64,000 nt of DNA from Rhodopseudomonas sp. P2A-2r (GCF_026015985.1 NZ_CP110389.1:3876001-3940000); one strand, 5' to 3'; numbered from the stretch's first letter, positions 19,624-29,925 are shown. Translations and numbers: made by a program. The notes: generated from the sequence alone by a model not told the origin.

Positions 19624-19851
19624 ATGACCGACATGCGACCGACCAAAACCACTGACTGGAGCTGTCTGACGCGCGACAGGGTGAAACCGGGGGCGCCATC
19701 CCGACTCGCTCACTGGCCGCCGCCATTCCGGCTGGGTGCGGAAAAGCCGGCTTTGATCAGGTATGTCGCAGACCGGGAACGGGACGAGGACTACAAAAGG
19801 CCCGCCGGTTTCCGGATCACCCGTGGCATTCTGACCCGCAATGACGACTGA
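19624..19851 (+). CDS. Small hypothetical protein between glmS and glmU
   Basis: 75 residues from ATG 19624, preceded by AAAGGGAGTCC, which is a fair ribosome-binding site. The product is basic with no membrane segment and no motif I recognise (CLTRDRVKPGAPSRLAHWPP..., ending RITRGILTRNDD). It is divergent from glmS and convergent with glmU. Support is limited to the start context and codon use. Confidence 0.4.
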   Translation: MTDMRPTKTTDWSCLTRDRVKPGAPSRLAHWPPPFRLGAEKPALIRYVADRERDEDYKRPAGFRITRGILTRNDD

Positions 19852-19880
19852 CGCCGATCCCGCCGGATCCGTGGGGCCTG

Positions 19881-21229
19881 CTACTTCTTCTTGTCGCGCA
19901 TTTTGATGTCGCGGAAACGGTTCGCCCAGCCGTCCTTCGTGATCAGGGGGCTGCGCTCCACCGCCAGCGCGTCGTCGGGCACGTCGCGGGTGATGACCGA
20001 TCCCGAACCGATATAGGCGCCCGCCCCGATCCTGACCGGCGCCACCAGCGATGAATTCGAGCCGACGAAGGCCCCGGCGCCGATCGTGGTCTTGTGCTTG
20101 TTGAAGCCGTCATAGTTGCAGGTGATGGTGCCAGCCCCGATATTGGCGCCGGCGCCGATATGGGTGTCGCCGATATAAGTGAGGTGATTGACCTTGACGC
20201 CGGCTTCGAGAATGGCGGCCTTGGTCTCGACAAAATTGCCGATCCGCGCGCCCTCGCCCACCGAGGTGCCCGGGCGCAGCCGCGCATAGGGGCCGATCGA
20301 AGCATTCCTGCCGATCGCCGCCTGCACCACATGGGAAAATGCATGGATCACTGCGTCGTCAGCGATGCTGACGCCGGGGCCGATCACCACGAAAGGCTCG
20401 ATCGTGACGTTCTGGCCGAAGCTGGTGTCGGCGGCAAGATGGACCGTCTCGGGCGCAATCAGGGTCACGCCGGCCTCGAGCGCTGCGTTGCGCAGCCGCG
20501 TCTGCATGATCGCTTCGGCCTGCGCGAGCTGGGCCTTGGTATTGATGCCGCGCACTTCATCCTCGCCGGTCTCGATCACGGCGGCCTTGAGGCCAAGCGA
20601 ACGCACCACCTCGACCGCATCGGTCAGGTAATATTCGCCCTTGCTGTTGGCCTTGCCGATGGCCTCGATGACCTTCAGCGCGGTCTTGCCGTCGAACGCC
20701 ATCACGCCGGCATTGCAGAGGTCGATGGCCCGCTCCGCTGCCGTGGCATCGGCATGCTCGCGGATCGCCACCAGCTGGTGGCCCTCGACCAGCAGCCGGC
20801 CGTAGCCGGTCGGATCGGCAGCACGAAAGCCGAGCACCGCCAGTGCCGCGCCGGCCTGCAGCGGCGCGCGCAGCCGCTCGAAGGTCGCCGCCGAAATCAA
20901 AGGCGTGTCGCCGAACGCCACCAGCAGATCGTCGGCACCCGCCGCAATGGCGTCGCGCGCCGCCAGCACGGCATGCGCGGTACCCAGCCGCTCGCGCTGG
21001 ATGAAGGTCGATGCGTCGGACCTCGCCCGCACCGCCTCGTCGGCCACTGCCTGGTGATCCGGTCCGACCACGACTGCCAGCGAAGCGCCGGCCCCGCGCG
21101 GTGCGGCGGCGAGCACATGGGCCAGCAACGATTGTCCGGCCACCTGGTGCAGCACCTTCGGCAGCGACGAGCGCATCCGCGTCCCTCGCCGGCCGCGAGC
21201 ACGATAGTGAGGCTGGTCCTGCCGGTCAT
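19881..21229 (-). CDS. glmU: Bifunctional GlmU (UDP-GlcNAc pyrophosphorylase/acetyltransferase), apparent 1-base frameshift
   Basis: The two reading frames join into a normal GlmU of about 449 residues. From ATG 21229 the first frame reads [16 protein letters not shown], then runs into RGCARRC. The other frame continues [20 protein letters not shown] to the stop at 19881. Joining them restores the pyrophosphorylase signature LAAGEGTRMRS, and one base is missing near 21182. The rest is intact: [17 protein letters not shown]-type region, then left-handed beta-helix hexapeptides ([40 protein letters not shown]). GlmU acetylates glucosamine-1-phosphate and makes UDP-GlcNAc, and it is essential. 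A sequencing error is therefore the simplest explanation. Confidence 0.9.
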
Positions 21230-21413
21230 CCGAATCCCCGTTGTTGCGGCGCCCAGGCTCGGCTCGCATGGCGCCGCCGCCCTCATAGTGGGTTTTGTCC
21301 TGAAGTGGAAATCCGTTTCGCGGTATCCGCATCAACCCGGAGATGAGTTCGCGCGCGGTTTGCTGGTAATGTTTGCCAATGATTCGGACGGCCTCGGGGG
21401 CCACAGACGTCGA

Positions 21414-22682
21414 ATGGCAGATGATCGCAACCAGTGGGCCGACAGATTTTCGGCAGAGCCCGGCGGCGGCTGGCTCACCAGTTTTCTGGCTGAAGAGCAT
21501 GGCTTCGACCGGCGTGCCAAATTGCGTCTGGGCCTGTGGGGTGTCGGCGCGCTGGGTGCCGTGGTCGTCGCGGTTCTTGCCAGCCAGTCATCGGTGCAGC
21601 AGCGCCGCGAGCATATTGCCTCCGCCGATCTGCTGAGCCGGCAATCGGAGCAGATCCAGTCGGTCGCCGCGCAAACCCAGGCCGAAGCGCGGCGACTGTC
21701 CGCCGCCATCGAAACCCTTAACCAGGACCGTGACCGGCTGTACACGCGTGTCACCTCGGTCGAGCAGGGTCTGGAGTCGGTCACAGGCTCGATCAAGCGC
21801 CAGGCTGCGGCCCCGGCGGCGCCCGCCCCGTCGCCTGTCGCGGAGCCGCCGGCCCCGCAGGCATCGGCGGCGCCACTGATCGGCCCGGTCCTGGCGGCGA
21901 CGCCTGCCGAACCACCGGCCAAGCAAGTCGCGGAACCTGCCGCCAAACAGGCGGCAGCTGTTCCGACCGCAGCCCCCGCCACTGCCGAGCCGGCTGCGCC
22001 GAGGCCATCGCCGTCGCTGGTGGCGGCGTCTGCGCTGCCCGCAATGTCGGGACCTTTGATGACGGCGAGATCCATGATGGCGCCGCCGGATCCGGCCGCG
22101 ACCAAACTCAGCGAGCCGGCCGCGCCGCCTGCCGCTGAGCCTATGGCCGAGACCACGTCGGCGATCGCACCCGAGACTGCAGCGGTCAAAGCCGAGTTGC
22201 CTGCTGTTCCCGTTCAACGCACCGAATTCGGCGTCGACCTCGGCAGCGCCAATTCCGTCGACGGCCTGCGCGCGCTGTGGCGCGGCCTTGTCGCCTCCCA
22301 CAAGGCGCTCGCCGGCCTGCGGCCGGTCATCATGGTGAAGGAACGCACCAACGGTTACGGCATGCAGCTGCGGCTGGTGGCAGGTCCGCTCGGCGACGCG
22401 GCGGCGGCAGCCAAACTGTGCGCCGTCATGAGCGAAAGCGGGCGCGGCTGCGATACCTCGGTGTTCGACGGCCAGCGCCTGGCGCTCAAGAACGAGAGCC
22501 CGCCTCTGGCAACGCCGCCTGCGGCAACCGCCGCCCGGCCGGCCGCGCCGACGCAGCGTCACCGCGGCAGCGCCAAACCGGAGCAGCGCAGCGCGCTGCC
22601 GCCGGCGGCCAAGCCCGTCGAAGAACCGGCGCCGCCGCCGAAGCCGCAATCGTCGCTGACCTCAATTCTTGGCCTCAACTAG
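21414..22682 (+). CDS. Single-pass membrane protein with coiled coil and C-terminal SPOR-like domain
   Basis: About 422 residues from ATG 21414 (MADDRNQW...); ATG 21369 is an alternative. Layout: a charged N-terminus, one transmembrane helix at about 38-58 ([19 protein letters not shown]), a predicted coiled coil (about 70-120, [22 protein letters not shown]), a long Pro/Ala linker, and a compact C-terminal domain ([46 protein letters not shown]) that reads like a SPOR fold. The tail is again Pro/Ala-rich. The layout suggests an envelope protein that spans the periplasm, perhaps touching peptidoglycan; this is inference. The gene is divergent from glmU. Confidence 0.65.
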   Translation: MADDRNQWADRFSAEPGGGWLTSFLAEEHGFDRRAKLRLGLWGVGALGAVVVAVLASQSSVQQRREHIASADLLSRQSEQIQSVAAQTQAEARRLSAAIETLNQDRDRLYTRVTSVEQGLESVTGSIKRQAAAPAAPAPSPVAEPPAPQASAAPLIGPVLAATPAEPPAKQVAEPAAKQAAAVPTAAPATAEPAAPRPSPSLVAASALPAMSGPLMTARSMMAPPDPAATKLSEPAAPPAAEPMAETTSAIAPETAAVKAELPAVPVQRTEFGVDLGSANSVDGLRALWRGLVASHKALAGLRPVIMVKERTNGYGMQLRLVAGPLGDAAAAAKLCAVMSESGRGCDTSVFDGQRLALKNESPPLATPPAATAARPAAPTQRHRGSAKPEQRSALPPAAKPVEEPAPPPKPQSSLTSILGLN

Positions 22683-22807
22683 CACGCAAAAGAAGCCAAA
22701 TTTCGCAACGACTTGAGGTCAGAACCTATCATCGAGATTGAAGATCGGGCCGGACAATTCCCGCGCGATCACTTGTCTCCTCACCGGATACGAACCATAA
22801 CTGGCCC

Positions 22808-23188
22808 ATGAAAAAAGATCCGTTTCGGTTGACCGCCCGCCAGGTCCAGTGGCTGCTCATCGTGGGCTTCTGCAGCGTCGGCTATGCGCTGTATCTGCGC
22901 TATCTCGCGGTGGAGTTCTCCACCGTGGCACTGGCCTGCGACGCCGGACTGCCCACCATGCTGTGCAAGACGCGGCTGCTTGTGACCTACCTGTTCAAGA
23001 ATTCGGTGTTCGGCATCGTCGCACTGGCGATCGCGGTGCTGCATGTCATCCGGCCGTCGATCGTGCTGATGACCGGCGGCCTGGTTGCCGCCGGCTTCGG
23101 CATCGTGCTCTACAACATCGGACTTTCCGGCGTTGCGATCGGGCTGCTCATTCTGGGATTTGCGCGGCCCGCGCCCGCCACAGCGTAA
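22808..23188 (+). CDS. Small integral membrane protein, unknown function
   Basis: 126 residues with about four hydrophobic helices (WLLIVGFCSVGYALYLRYLAV, SVFGIVALAIAVLHVIRPS, IVLMTGGLVAAGFGIVLYNIG, VAIGLLILGFA). Cysteines sit between the helices (ACDAG, TMLCKTR), which might be redox-active in the manner of four-helix quinone-linked oxidases, but no CxxC is present. Its 3' end overlaps the convergent GH17 gene by about 41 bp. Confidence 0.65.
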   Translation: MKKDPFRLTARQVQWLLIVGFCSVGYALYLRYLAVEFSTVALACDAGLPTMLCKTRLLVTYLFKNSVFGIVALAIAVLHVIRPSIVLMTGGLVAAGFGIVLYNIGLSGVAIGLLILGFARPAPATA

Positions 23189-24960
23189 CGCCGAACAGCA
23201 GATAGATCGCGCAGGTCCACAGCGACTGCCAGTTGTCCGGCCCTTCGTTGAAGCCGATATACAGCACCGAGACGACCAGAAGCCCGGCGAACACCGATTC
23301 TGCAATCGGACGCAGGCCGAGCTGCGGCCGGTTCACCAGCATCAGGCCGGCGAACGGCACCACCGCCATGGTCAGCGCCGCGAAAGGGAAATCCCGGTAG
23401 CGCGGGTCGAATACGAAGCCGAGCGCGGTCTCTGCCGCGATCAGCGTGGTCACCAGCAGCGTCACCCCCAGCAGCACCGTCGACCACGAATGGGTCCGGC
23501 CAGGGCGCGGACCAAGCAGTTCGAGGAATGTCGGCAACGAGCGGCCGGACATGGTCGCGTAGGCGCAGAGCAGCGGCGAGGCGATACCCGCGGCCAGCAA
23601 ACCGCCCCAACGCATCCAGACGCCGAGCCCAAAGCTCTCATAGAGCATCTTGTCGATGGCGACCCCCAGCAGGATGCCGGCGGCGGTTGCTGAAATAGCC
23701 ACCGTCAGCCACGAGACGAAGCGCGGCGGCCAGGGCCGGCGCCGCAGCGTCAGCATCCCCACCGCAAACACCAGCGCACTCAGCCCGAGGCCGGCGCCCA
23801 TCTGCAGCTTCCAGGCAGGATAATTGGTGATCGGAACACCGGCCGGATATTTCTCCGCCCGCTGGTCGGCATCGATCAGCCCCCAATAGCCGCCGACGGT
23901 GCCCTCGAGCTGTCGCTTCCACGGCTGGTCATAGGCCTCGATGAGATTGACGCGAAAGTTCTCGCGCTTCGCCAGATCGAGAATTTCCGAGACCACCCGG
24001 GCCTGGTTGGCGCGTGACGGCAATGCGCCATCGCGCATCCGGCCCGCGCTCGGCCAGCCGGTCTCGCCGATCAGGATCTCCTTGGCAGGGAATGCCACGG
24101 CCACCCGCTTGCGGATCGAGATCGACATGCGCCGCGGCGTTCCTCGCGCGTATCGGAAAATCCTCCCAGTAAGGCAGGATGTGGATGGTGACGAAATCGA
24201 CCGCGTTATAGATCTCACGGTTGCGCAGCCAGTATTCCCAGACGTCAGCATAGGTCACGGGAACCTGGACCTGCGACTTCACAGAGCGAATTGTCGCCTC
24301 CAAATCGGCCGCGGTCATCTCGCCGCGCAGCAGCACCTCGTTACCGACCACCACAGCACTGATCACGCCGGGGTATTCCTTGGTCAAATTAACAACGGTG
24401 GCGATCTGCGCGAGGTTCTTGAGCCGATTGCTGCCGAGCCAGATGCCCTGGATCACCTTGAGCCCGACCTTGCCTGCCAGTTCCGGCACCTGGTCGAGAC
24501 CGTTGTCGACAGAATAGGTGCGCACGCATTTGGAGATCTTGGCCAGCTGGGCCAGATCCTGTGCAATCTGCCCGGCCGAAATCTGGGTCGACGGGATCAG
24601 CGGGGTTTGGTCGCCGCGGAACGGCGCATAGGACACGCATTCCAGCTTGGCCGCCGGATCGATCGGCGCGCGCACCAGCGACACCGGCGTGGCGAGCCAC
24701 CACCAAACCGCTGCGATCATGCTCAGGGATATTAGGAGAAGCGCCAGCGGCGTGCGGTAGGAAATGGGTTCCGTCCTCCAGGAAGCCCCGTCGATTAGCC
24801 CGTCGCCGCCGATCTGCCAAGAGTAGATCGGCCGTAGATCTCTCGAACAAACAGGAACAACGCGCGCGGCCTCGCCAATTCGCTCCGGACGCGGCAAACT
24901 GTCGCCGTTCGCTTTACCAAAAGGGCAATCCCGTTGCGGCATTGCTGGACAAAATCTCAA
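23148..24960 (-). CDS. GH17 glucanase/transglycosylase with membrane domain (NdvC-like), apparent frameshift
   Basis: Two overlapping frames join near 24122. The upstream frame carries the first half of a GH17 domain (VSYAPFRGDQTP, TYSVDNGLDQVPELA, SAVVVGNEVLLRGE with the acid/base Glu, IHILPYWEDFPI). The downstream frame resumes with SIRKRVAVAFPAKEILIGETGWPSAG (nucleophile Glu), then about eight transmembrane helices. Removing one base near 24122 gives ...NAAAHVDSIRKRV.... The start is unclear: ATG 24960 is the most upstream, but GGAGG lies just before an ATT codon at 24765. By content and by its place beside an NdvD-like gene and a GH17/GT2 gene it matches NdvC, which in B. japonicum is needed for beta-1,6 linkages of cyclic glucans. 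Confidence 0.75.
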
Positions 24961-25067
24961 ATGTCCGTCATGGCATTCTGGAGTGTCTCCGCCGTATTGG
25001 GGACCTATTTTGGCGGCATCTGACAGGGCGTCGGAGCGACCGTGGCAGACAACAAATCGGGGACTTT

Positions 25068-25637
25068 ATGCGTCGAGTGCTGGTCGGGTTCCAAAATGCG
25101 GTTCTGCGTTGTGTTGCCATCCCGGGATTTGCGTTGCTGCTTGGCCTCGGCGGCGCGATAGCCCAGAGCGGCGCGCTGCGCGCCCAGGATCAGGCCCAAA
25201 AGCCCGCCGCGAATGCGCCGGCCACTCCCGCCGACGTCGCCAAGGAAAGCCAGAAGAAGACCGACGAGTTCGTTGAGGCGTCCACCGCGATCAACGGTCC
25301 GGCCGGCAACCCGGAATGCGTATGGCTCGGTCGCCGTGTCGTCGTGCTGATGTGGCGCGACGATCTCGACACTGCATTTCGCCACCTCGATCTGTACGAT
25401 CGCTTCGGCTGCCCCGGCGGGCACGTCCAGGCCACGTTCCGTTGCCTGGTGCGATTCGGTGCGCTGGATCCGAAAGTGCCCGATAGTCTGAATGGCCGTG
25501 TCCACGCCTGCTGGATCAATCCCAACGCACAGCCGCAGACCGCTGCCGTCACCCAGCCCGCGACTCCGCCCGCTGCCGGCGCTGCGACTCCGGCGGCGCC
25601 CGCGACCCCGGCGCCTCCCGCAGAACCCGCGAAATAA
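25068..25637 (+). CDS. Periplasmic protein between two glucan genes (NdvD-like candidate)
   Basis: 189 residues from ATG 25068 (MRRVLVGFQN...). An N-terminal hydrophobic segment (AIPGFALLLGLGGAIAQSG) is a signal peptide or single membrane anchor. A short conserved core follows (NPECVWLGRRVVVLMWRDDLDTAFRHLDLYDRFGCP, ATFRCLVRFGAL, VHACW) with four cysteines, then a Pro/Ala-rich tail. In B. japonicum a small one-transmembrane protein, NdvD, is encoded between ndvB and ndvC and is required for cyclic beta-glucan synthesis. Position and topology fit, though this product is shorter than I recall for NdvD. Confidence 0.65.
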   Translation: MRRVLVGFQNAVLRCVAIPGFALLLGLGGAIAQSGALRAQDQAQKPAANAPATPADVAKESQKKTDEFVEASTAINGPAGNPECVWLGRRVVVLMWRDDLDTAFRHLDLYDRFGCPGGHVQATFRCLVRFGALDPKVPDSLNGRVHACWINPNAQPQTAAVTQPATPPAAGAATPAAPATPAPPAEPAK

Positions 25638-25824
25638 GTCGCCGCCTGCCGGAACGCCGGCAAATATTCGCGGTTTGGATATTTGGCGCCCTTAAAACGC
25701 CACGGCGTCATACGAGTTGTTAATTCTGGTGGTAGCGATATTCTTTTGCTGCCGTCTTACTGGTCGGACCTAGGGGACGGGTCCGCTGACCGGCCACGCC
25801 TCGCCCCGTTATGGTTTTTCCGCG

Positions 25825-28524
25825 ATGCGCGCCGTCGTCGCCGTTCTGTTGTTCGTGACTGCCGCTCATGCCGCCCTTTGGGGCATCTTGCAGGACAAGC
25901 AGGAAGCGCCGGACTTCAAGGGCATGCTCCCCAGCGTCTCCTACGCCCCGTTCGACGGCACGGCACATCCCGATATCGACAATATTCCCAGCGCCGAGAA
26001 GATACGCGCGGACCTGAAGAAGCTCGCGACGATGACGCGCGCCATTCGCCTCTATTCGTCGACGGGCGGCGTCGAAATGGTGCCGGCGATCGCCAACGAA
26101 TTCGGCCTCAAGGTCACCGTCGGCGCCTGGATCGACAAGAACGTCGACCGCAACGAACGCGAAATCGCCGCGGCCGTCGACCTGGCCAAGCGCAATTCCA
26201 ACGTCATCGCCATCGTGGTCGGCAACGAAACGATCTATCGCGGCGAACTCAAGGCCGACGACCTGATCGAATACATCCGCCGCGTGAAGCGGCAGGTGAA
26301 TGTCCCCGTGACGACGGGCGAGATCTGGAACATCTGGCGCGACAATCTCGCGGAAACACCTGACGGCAAGGCGACGCTCGCCTCCTCCGTCGATTTCATT
26401 GCCGCGCATATCCTGCCCTATTGGGAGAACTTCAAGGATACCCAGGCCGTCGATCAGGCGATGTATATTTACGGCTTGTTGCGCGAGGCGCTTCCCGGCA
26501 AGCGTATCGTGATCGCCGAGTTCGGCTGGCCGAGCGCGGGCTACAATCTGCGCAACGCCGTTCCTGGCCCGTTCCAGCAAGCTGTTGTGCTGCGCAATTT
26601 CGTCGCGCGCGCCGAAGCGGTCGGCATGGAATACAATATCGTCGAGGCCATCGATCAGCCCTGGAAGTTCTTCGAAGGCGGCGTCGGCCCGTACTGGGGC
26701 ATTCTGAACGCGGCGCGCGAGCCGAAATTTGCCTGGGCCGGTCCGGTGGTCAACCAGGATTACTGGAAGCTTGCTCTCATTGCCGTGCTGGTCGGCGTCC
26801 TGTTGTCGCTGCCGATCCTGCAACTGGTCGCGCCCACCGCGATGCAGGCGCTGCTGCTGTCCGTGGCCGCCAACGGCGTCGGCGCCTGGGTCGCGACCAT
26901 CTTTGCCTATCAGCAGGGCCATTATTTCGTCTGGGGCTCGGCCTTTGCGCTGACGCTGGGCCTGATCCTGCTGGTGCCGCTGATCCTGATCGCGATGGCG
27001 CGGATCGAGGAGATCGCCGCGATAGCCTTCGGTCGCGCGCCCCGTCGACTGCTGACGCCCGAGCAGACCTCGGTGCAGGCGATTCCGGCCGGCGGCACGT
27101 TCCCCAAGGTTTCGATCCACATCCCGGCCTATCGCGAACAGCCGGATATGCTGAAACAGACGCTCGACGCGGTGGCGCGGCTTGATTACCCGAATTTCGA
27201 ATGTGTGGTGATCATCAACAACACACCGGACCCGGCCTTCTGGCAGCCGATCCAGGACTATTGCCGCACGCTGGGCGAGCGCTTCATCTTCATCAATGCC
27301 GAGAAGGTCGAAGGATTCAAGGCCGGCGCCCTCCGCATCGCCATGGCGCGGACTGCGGTCGACGCGGAAATCATCGGCATCATCGATGCCGACTATGTGG
27401 TCGAGCCGGACTGGCTGAAGGATCTGGTGCCGGCCTTCAACGATCCCAACGTCGGGCTGGTGCAGGCGCCGCAGGACCATCGCGACGGCGACCGTTCGCT
27501 GATGCACTACATCATGAACGGCGAATATGCCGGCTTCTTCGACATCGGCATGGTCCAGCGCAACGAGGCCAACGCCATCATCGTTCACGGCACCATGTGC
27601 CTCATCCGCCGTGCCGCCATGGACATGGTGGGCGGCTGGGCCGGCGACACCATCTGCGAGGACAGCGATCTCGGTCTCGCCATCATGGAACACGGCTGGC
27701 TGACCCACTACACCAACAAGCGCTACGGCTACGGCCTGCTGCCGGACACCTACGAAGCGTTCAAGAAGCAGCGCCACCGCTGGGCCTATGGCGGCTTCCA
27801 GATCATCAAGAAGCACTGGCGGCTGTTCATGCCCGGCGCCAGCCGGCTGACCCAGGACCAGAAGCGCGAATTCGGCCTTGGCTGGCTGAACTGGCTCGGC
27901 GCCGAGAGCCTCGGTGTGGTGGTGGCCATGCTGAACCTGATCTGGGTGCCGATCGTCGTGTTCGCCGACATCGCCATCCCCGACAAGATCCTGACGATCC
28001 CGATCATCGCCGCCTTCGTGGTGTCGCTGGCCCATTTCCTCACGCTGTACCGCCTGCGCGTGCACGTGAAGACCTGGCAGATGCTCGGCGCCATGATCGC
28101 CGCGATGTCGGTACAGTGGACGGTGTCGCGCGCGGTAGCCAACGGGTTGATTACCGAGCATCTGCCCTTTGCGGTCACCTCGAAGGGCGGCAAATCCAGC
28201 ATGTCCATCGAGTTCCAGGCGTTCTGGGAAGCGGTGCTCGGCGTGCTGCTGCTGGCTGGCGCGGCACTTCTGATCGTTTCCAACAGCTTCAAGCAGGTGC
28301 ACGAGATCTACGTGTTCGCCGCCGTGCTGGTGCTGCAAAGCCTGCCATTCCTGTCGGCGGTTGCGATCGCCATCCTCGAGAACTCGCGCGCCAACGACTT
28401 TGCGTTCTGGCGTTCCACCACAGTGCGGACCGCGGAACTGATCGGCCTGCGCCCGGTGGCGATGCCGACCGCAGCGACTGTCGCGCAGCCGGCGGCCTCG
28501 GAGGTCCATCGGGACGCCAGCTAG
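25825..28524 (+). CDS. ndvB: GH17-GT2 fusion glucan synthase, NdvB-like
   Basis: 899 residues. A signal or membrane segment (VVAVLLFVTAAHA) is followed by a GH17-like domain with both catalytic Glu positions (IVVGNETIYRGE at about 133; IAEFGWPSAG at about 231). Three or four membrane helices (about 315-400) come next, then a family 2 glycosyltransferase (about 425-660) with FPKVSIHIPAYRE, IIGIIDADYV (about 519), ICEDSDLG (about 611) and KKQRHRWAYGG (the QxxRW motif, about 649). The C-terminus has more membrane helices. This is the architecture of B. japonicum NdvB, which builds cyclic beta-(1,3),(1,6)-glucans used in osmoadaptation and nodulation. The reading frame is intact. Confidence 0.88.
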   Translation: MRAVVAVLLFVTAAHAALWGILQDKQEAPDFKGMLPSVSYAPFDGTAHPDIDNIPSAEKIRADLKKLATMTRAIRLYSSTGGVEMVPAIANEFGLKVTVGAWIDKNVDRNEREIAAAVDLAKRNSNVIAIVVGNETIYRGELKADDLIEYIRRVKRQVNVPVTTGEIWNIWRDNLAETPDGKATLASSVDFIAAHILPYWENFKDTQAVDQAMYIYGLLREALPGKRIVIAEFGWPSAGYNLRNAVPGPFQQAVVLRNFVARAEAVGMEYNIVEAIDQPWKFFEGGVGPYWGILNAAREPKFAWAGPVVNQDYWKLALIAVLVGVLLSLPILQLVAPTAMQALLLSVAANGVGAWVATIFAYQQGHYFVWGSAFALTLGLILLVPLILIAMARIEEIAAIAFGRAPRRLLTPEQTSVQAIPAGGTFPKVSIHIPAYREQPDMLKQTLDAVARLDYPNFECVVIINNTPDPAFWQPIQDYCRTLGERFIFINAEKVEGFKAGALRIAMARTAVDAEIIGIIDADYVVEPDWLKDLVPAFNDPNVGLVQAPQDHRDGDRSLMHYIMNGEYAGFFDIGMVQRNEANAIIVHGTMCLIRRAAMDMVGGWAGDTICEDSDLGLAIMEHGWLTHYTNKRYGYGLLPDTYEAFKKQRHRWAYGGFQIIKKHWRLFMPGASRLTQDQKREFGLGWLNWLGAESLGVVVAMLNLIWVPIVVFADIAIPDKILTIPIIAAFVVSLAHFLTLYRLRVHVKTWQMLGAMIAAMSVQWTVSRAVANGLITEHLPFAVTSKGGKSSMSIEFQAFWEAVLGVLLLAGAALLIVSNSFKQVHEIYVFAAVLVLQSLPFLSAVAIAILENSRANDFAFWRSTTVRTAELIGLRPVAMPTAATVAQPAASEVHRDAS

Positions 28525-28675
28525 GCCGGCCTGCCCGCCGTCAATTGTGCACGGCCGCAGCGCAGGCCGGTCGCGCTATTGACCCGCGCGGACCCGCCCC
28601 CTACACAGCGCGTCACGTGGGGCGTCGCTCGGACGGTGGCGAAAGCTGCATTCGAGCGAGCCGTTTGGGGGCTTA

Positions 28676-28751
28676 GATCGCGTAGCTCAGCTGGTAGAGC
28701 ATTCGACTTTTAATCGAATGGTCGTGGGTTCGAGTCCCACCGCGATCACCA
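28676..28751 (+). tRNA. tRNA-Lys (anticodon UUU), CCA encoded
   Basis: A complete cloverleaf: acceptor stem GATCGCG/CGCGATC, D-arm GCTCAGCTGGTAGAGC, anticodon stem TTCGA/TCGAA with loop CTTTTAA (anticodon TTT at 28709-28711), T-arm GTGGGTTCGAGTCCCAC, discriminator A and genomic CCA. Confidence 0.97.
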
Positions 28752-28816
28752 CACTGCCCGCCCAGACAGACCCACGGGGCCGCCTCGGACGTCACAAGAC
28801 ACGGACACTTTTACTC

Positions 28817-29404
28817 ATGCGCATTACCCTCGTCGGCTCCCGTCATTTCGGCGTCATCACCCTGGAGATGCTGCGGACCCATGACGTCGAGATCGCCCGG
28901 GTGGTCGTCGCCGACGCCGAGGACCGTTTGGCGGCAGCTGCGCGTGCAGCCGGCATCGAAGTGACCGTGCAGGCCGATCCGAAGCTGGTGGTGGCCTCCG
29001 AGATCGCCCCCGACACCGACCTGATCGTCACCGCGCACAGCCACGCCCGCATCGGCAAGGACGCGCTGGCCGCCTCCCGACTGGGCGGCATCGGCTACCA
29101 CCCGTCGCTGCTGCCGCGTCACCGCGGCATCGCCGCGGTGGAATGGACCATCCGCGAGGGCGACCCGATCGCCGGCGGCACCATCTACCACCTCGCCGAC
29201 CATATGGACGCTGGCGCCATCGCCCTGCAGGAATGGTGCTTCGTCAAGAAGGGCGAGACCGCCCGCGAATTGTGGGAACGCGCGCTGGCGCCCCTCGGAC
29301 AGAAACTGCTGGCTGAAGTCATCGACCATGCCATCGCCCACAGCAGCCTTCCCGCGACCCCGCAGGACGAGCAGTTTGCCACCAAGGCGCCCAAGCTGGC
29401 CTGA
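28817..29404 (+). CDS. Formyltransferase family protein (single catalytic domain)
   Basis: 195 residues from ATG 28817 (MRITLVGSRHFGV...); the frame is open into the tRNA gene, so the downstream ATG is preferred. The chain keeps only the formyl-transferase N-terminal domain. Motifs include a Rossmann-like start, then GGIGYHPSLLPRHRGIAAVEW (the SLLPxxRG loop with the HPSLLP entry) and GGTIYHLADHMDAGAIALQ (the Asp-Ala-Gly of the active site). Methionyl-tRNA formyltransferase has a further C-terminal domain that is absent here. The family uses 10-formyl-tetrahydrofolate on amino-sugars or amines; this substrate is not evident. Confidence 0.8.
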   Translation: MRITLVGSRHFGVITLEMLRTHDVEIARVVVADAEDRLAAAARAAGIEVTVQADPKLVVASEIAPDTDLIVTAHSHARIGKDALAASRLGGIGYHPSLLPRHRGIAAVEWTIREGDPIAGGTIYHLADHMDAGAIALQEWCFVKKGETARELWERALAPLGQKLLAEVIDHAIAHSSLPATPQDEQFATKAPKLA

Positions 29405-29566
29405 GCCAAGCCACTGAATTCCCCACAATTTTCCCTTGAAGGGGAACCATTGCCCGGCGTGCTCGTTTCATTGCGGGACGTTTAGGGCAAGATTGCCGCG
29501 GTGCAGCAATATTTGAACACAATATCCCTGAATAAGACGCCCATCATAAAATCGGGGATCTGATTC

Positions 29567-29925
29567 ATGCGTCACAACCGCATCCGCAACATTTTTTGCA
29601 TGTCCATCATTTTGGGCGCCACGGCCGTGTCCGTCGCCCCGGCATTGGCTGAATCAACGTATGACGGCCTGTGGAACGTCACCATCGTCACCAAGACAGG
29701 CAGCTGCGAGCCGACTGCGCGTTACCCCTGACCGTCTCCGACGGCAAGGTGACCGCGCCTGGCGCAGACGTATCCGGCAAGGTCGGCCGCGAGGGCGCCG
29801 TGCGGGTGTCGATCGGCGCCGCCTATGCGAACGGCCAGCTCAGCGGCAACAGCGGCTCCGGCAAATGGAGCGGCGCGTCCGGCGGCGTGCCCTGCAGCGG
29901 CCGATGGGAAGCCTCACGCCAATAA
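29567..29925 (+). CDS. Small secreted protein, apparent 1-base frameshift
   Basis: From ATG 29567 the frame encodes a signal peptide (MRHNRIRNIFCMSIILGATA..., PALA) and TYDGLWNVTIVTKTGSCEPTARYP, then stops at once. Another frame continues LTVSDGKVTAPGADVSGKVG to GVPCSGRWEASRQ. One base more in the CCCC at 29725-29728 joins them as ARYPLTVSDGK, giving about 119 residues. The mature part is Gly/Ser-rich with one probable disulphide (SCEP, VPCSG). No domain function is known to me. A second secreted protein follows 25 bp later. Confidence 0.6.

Noticed and set aside
25720..28509. 929-codon minus-strand ORF opposite the NdvB-like gene
   Set aside because: Mirror of a strongly conserved GH17-GT2 gene; composition (RGRR, HHRGD) is typical of antisense frames.
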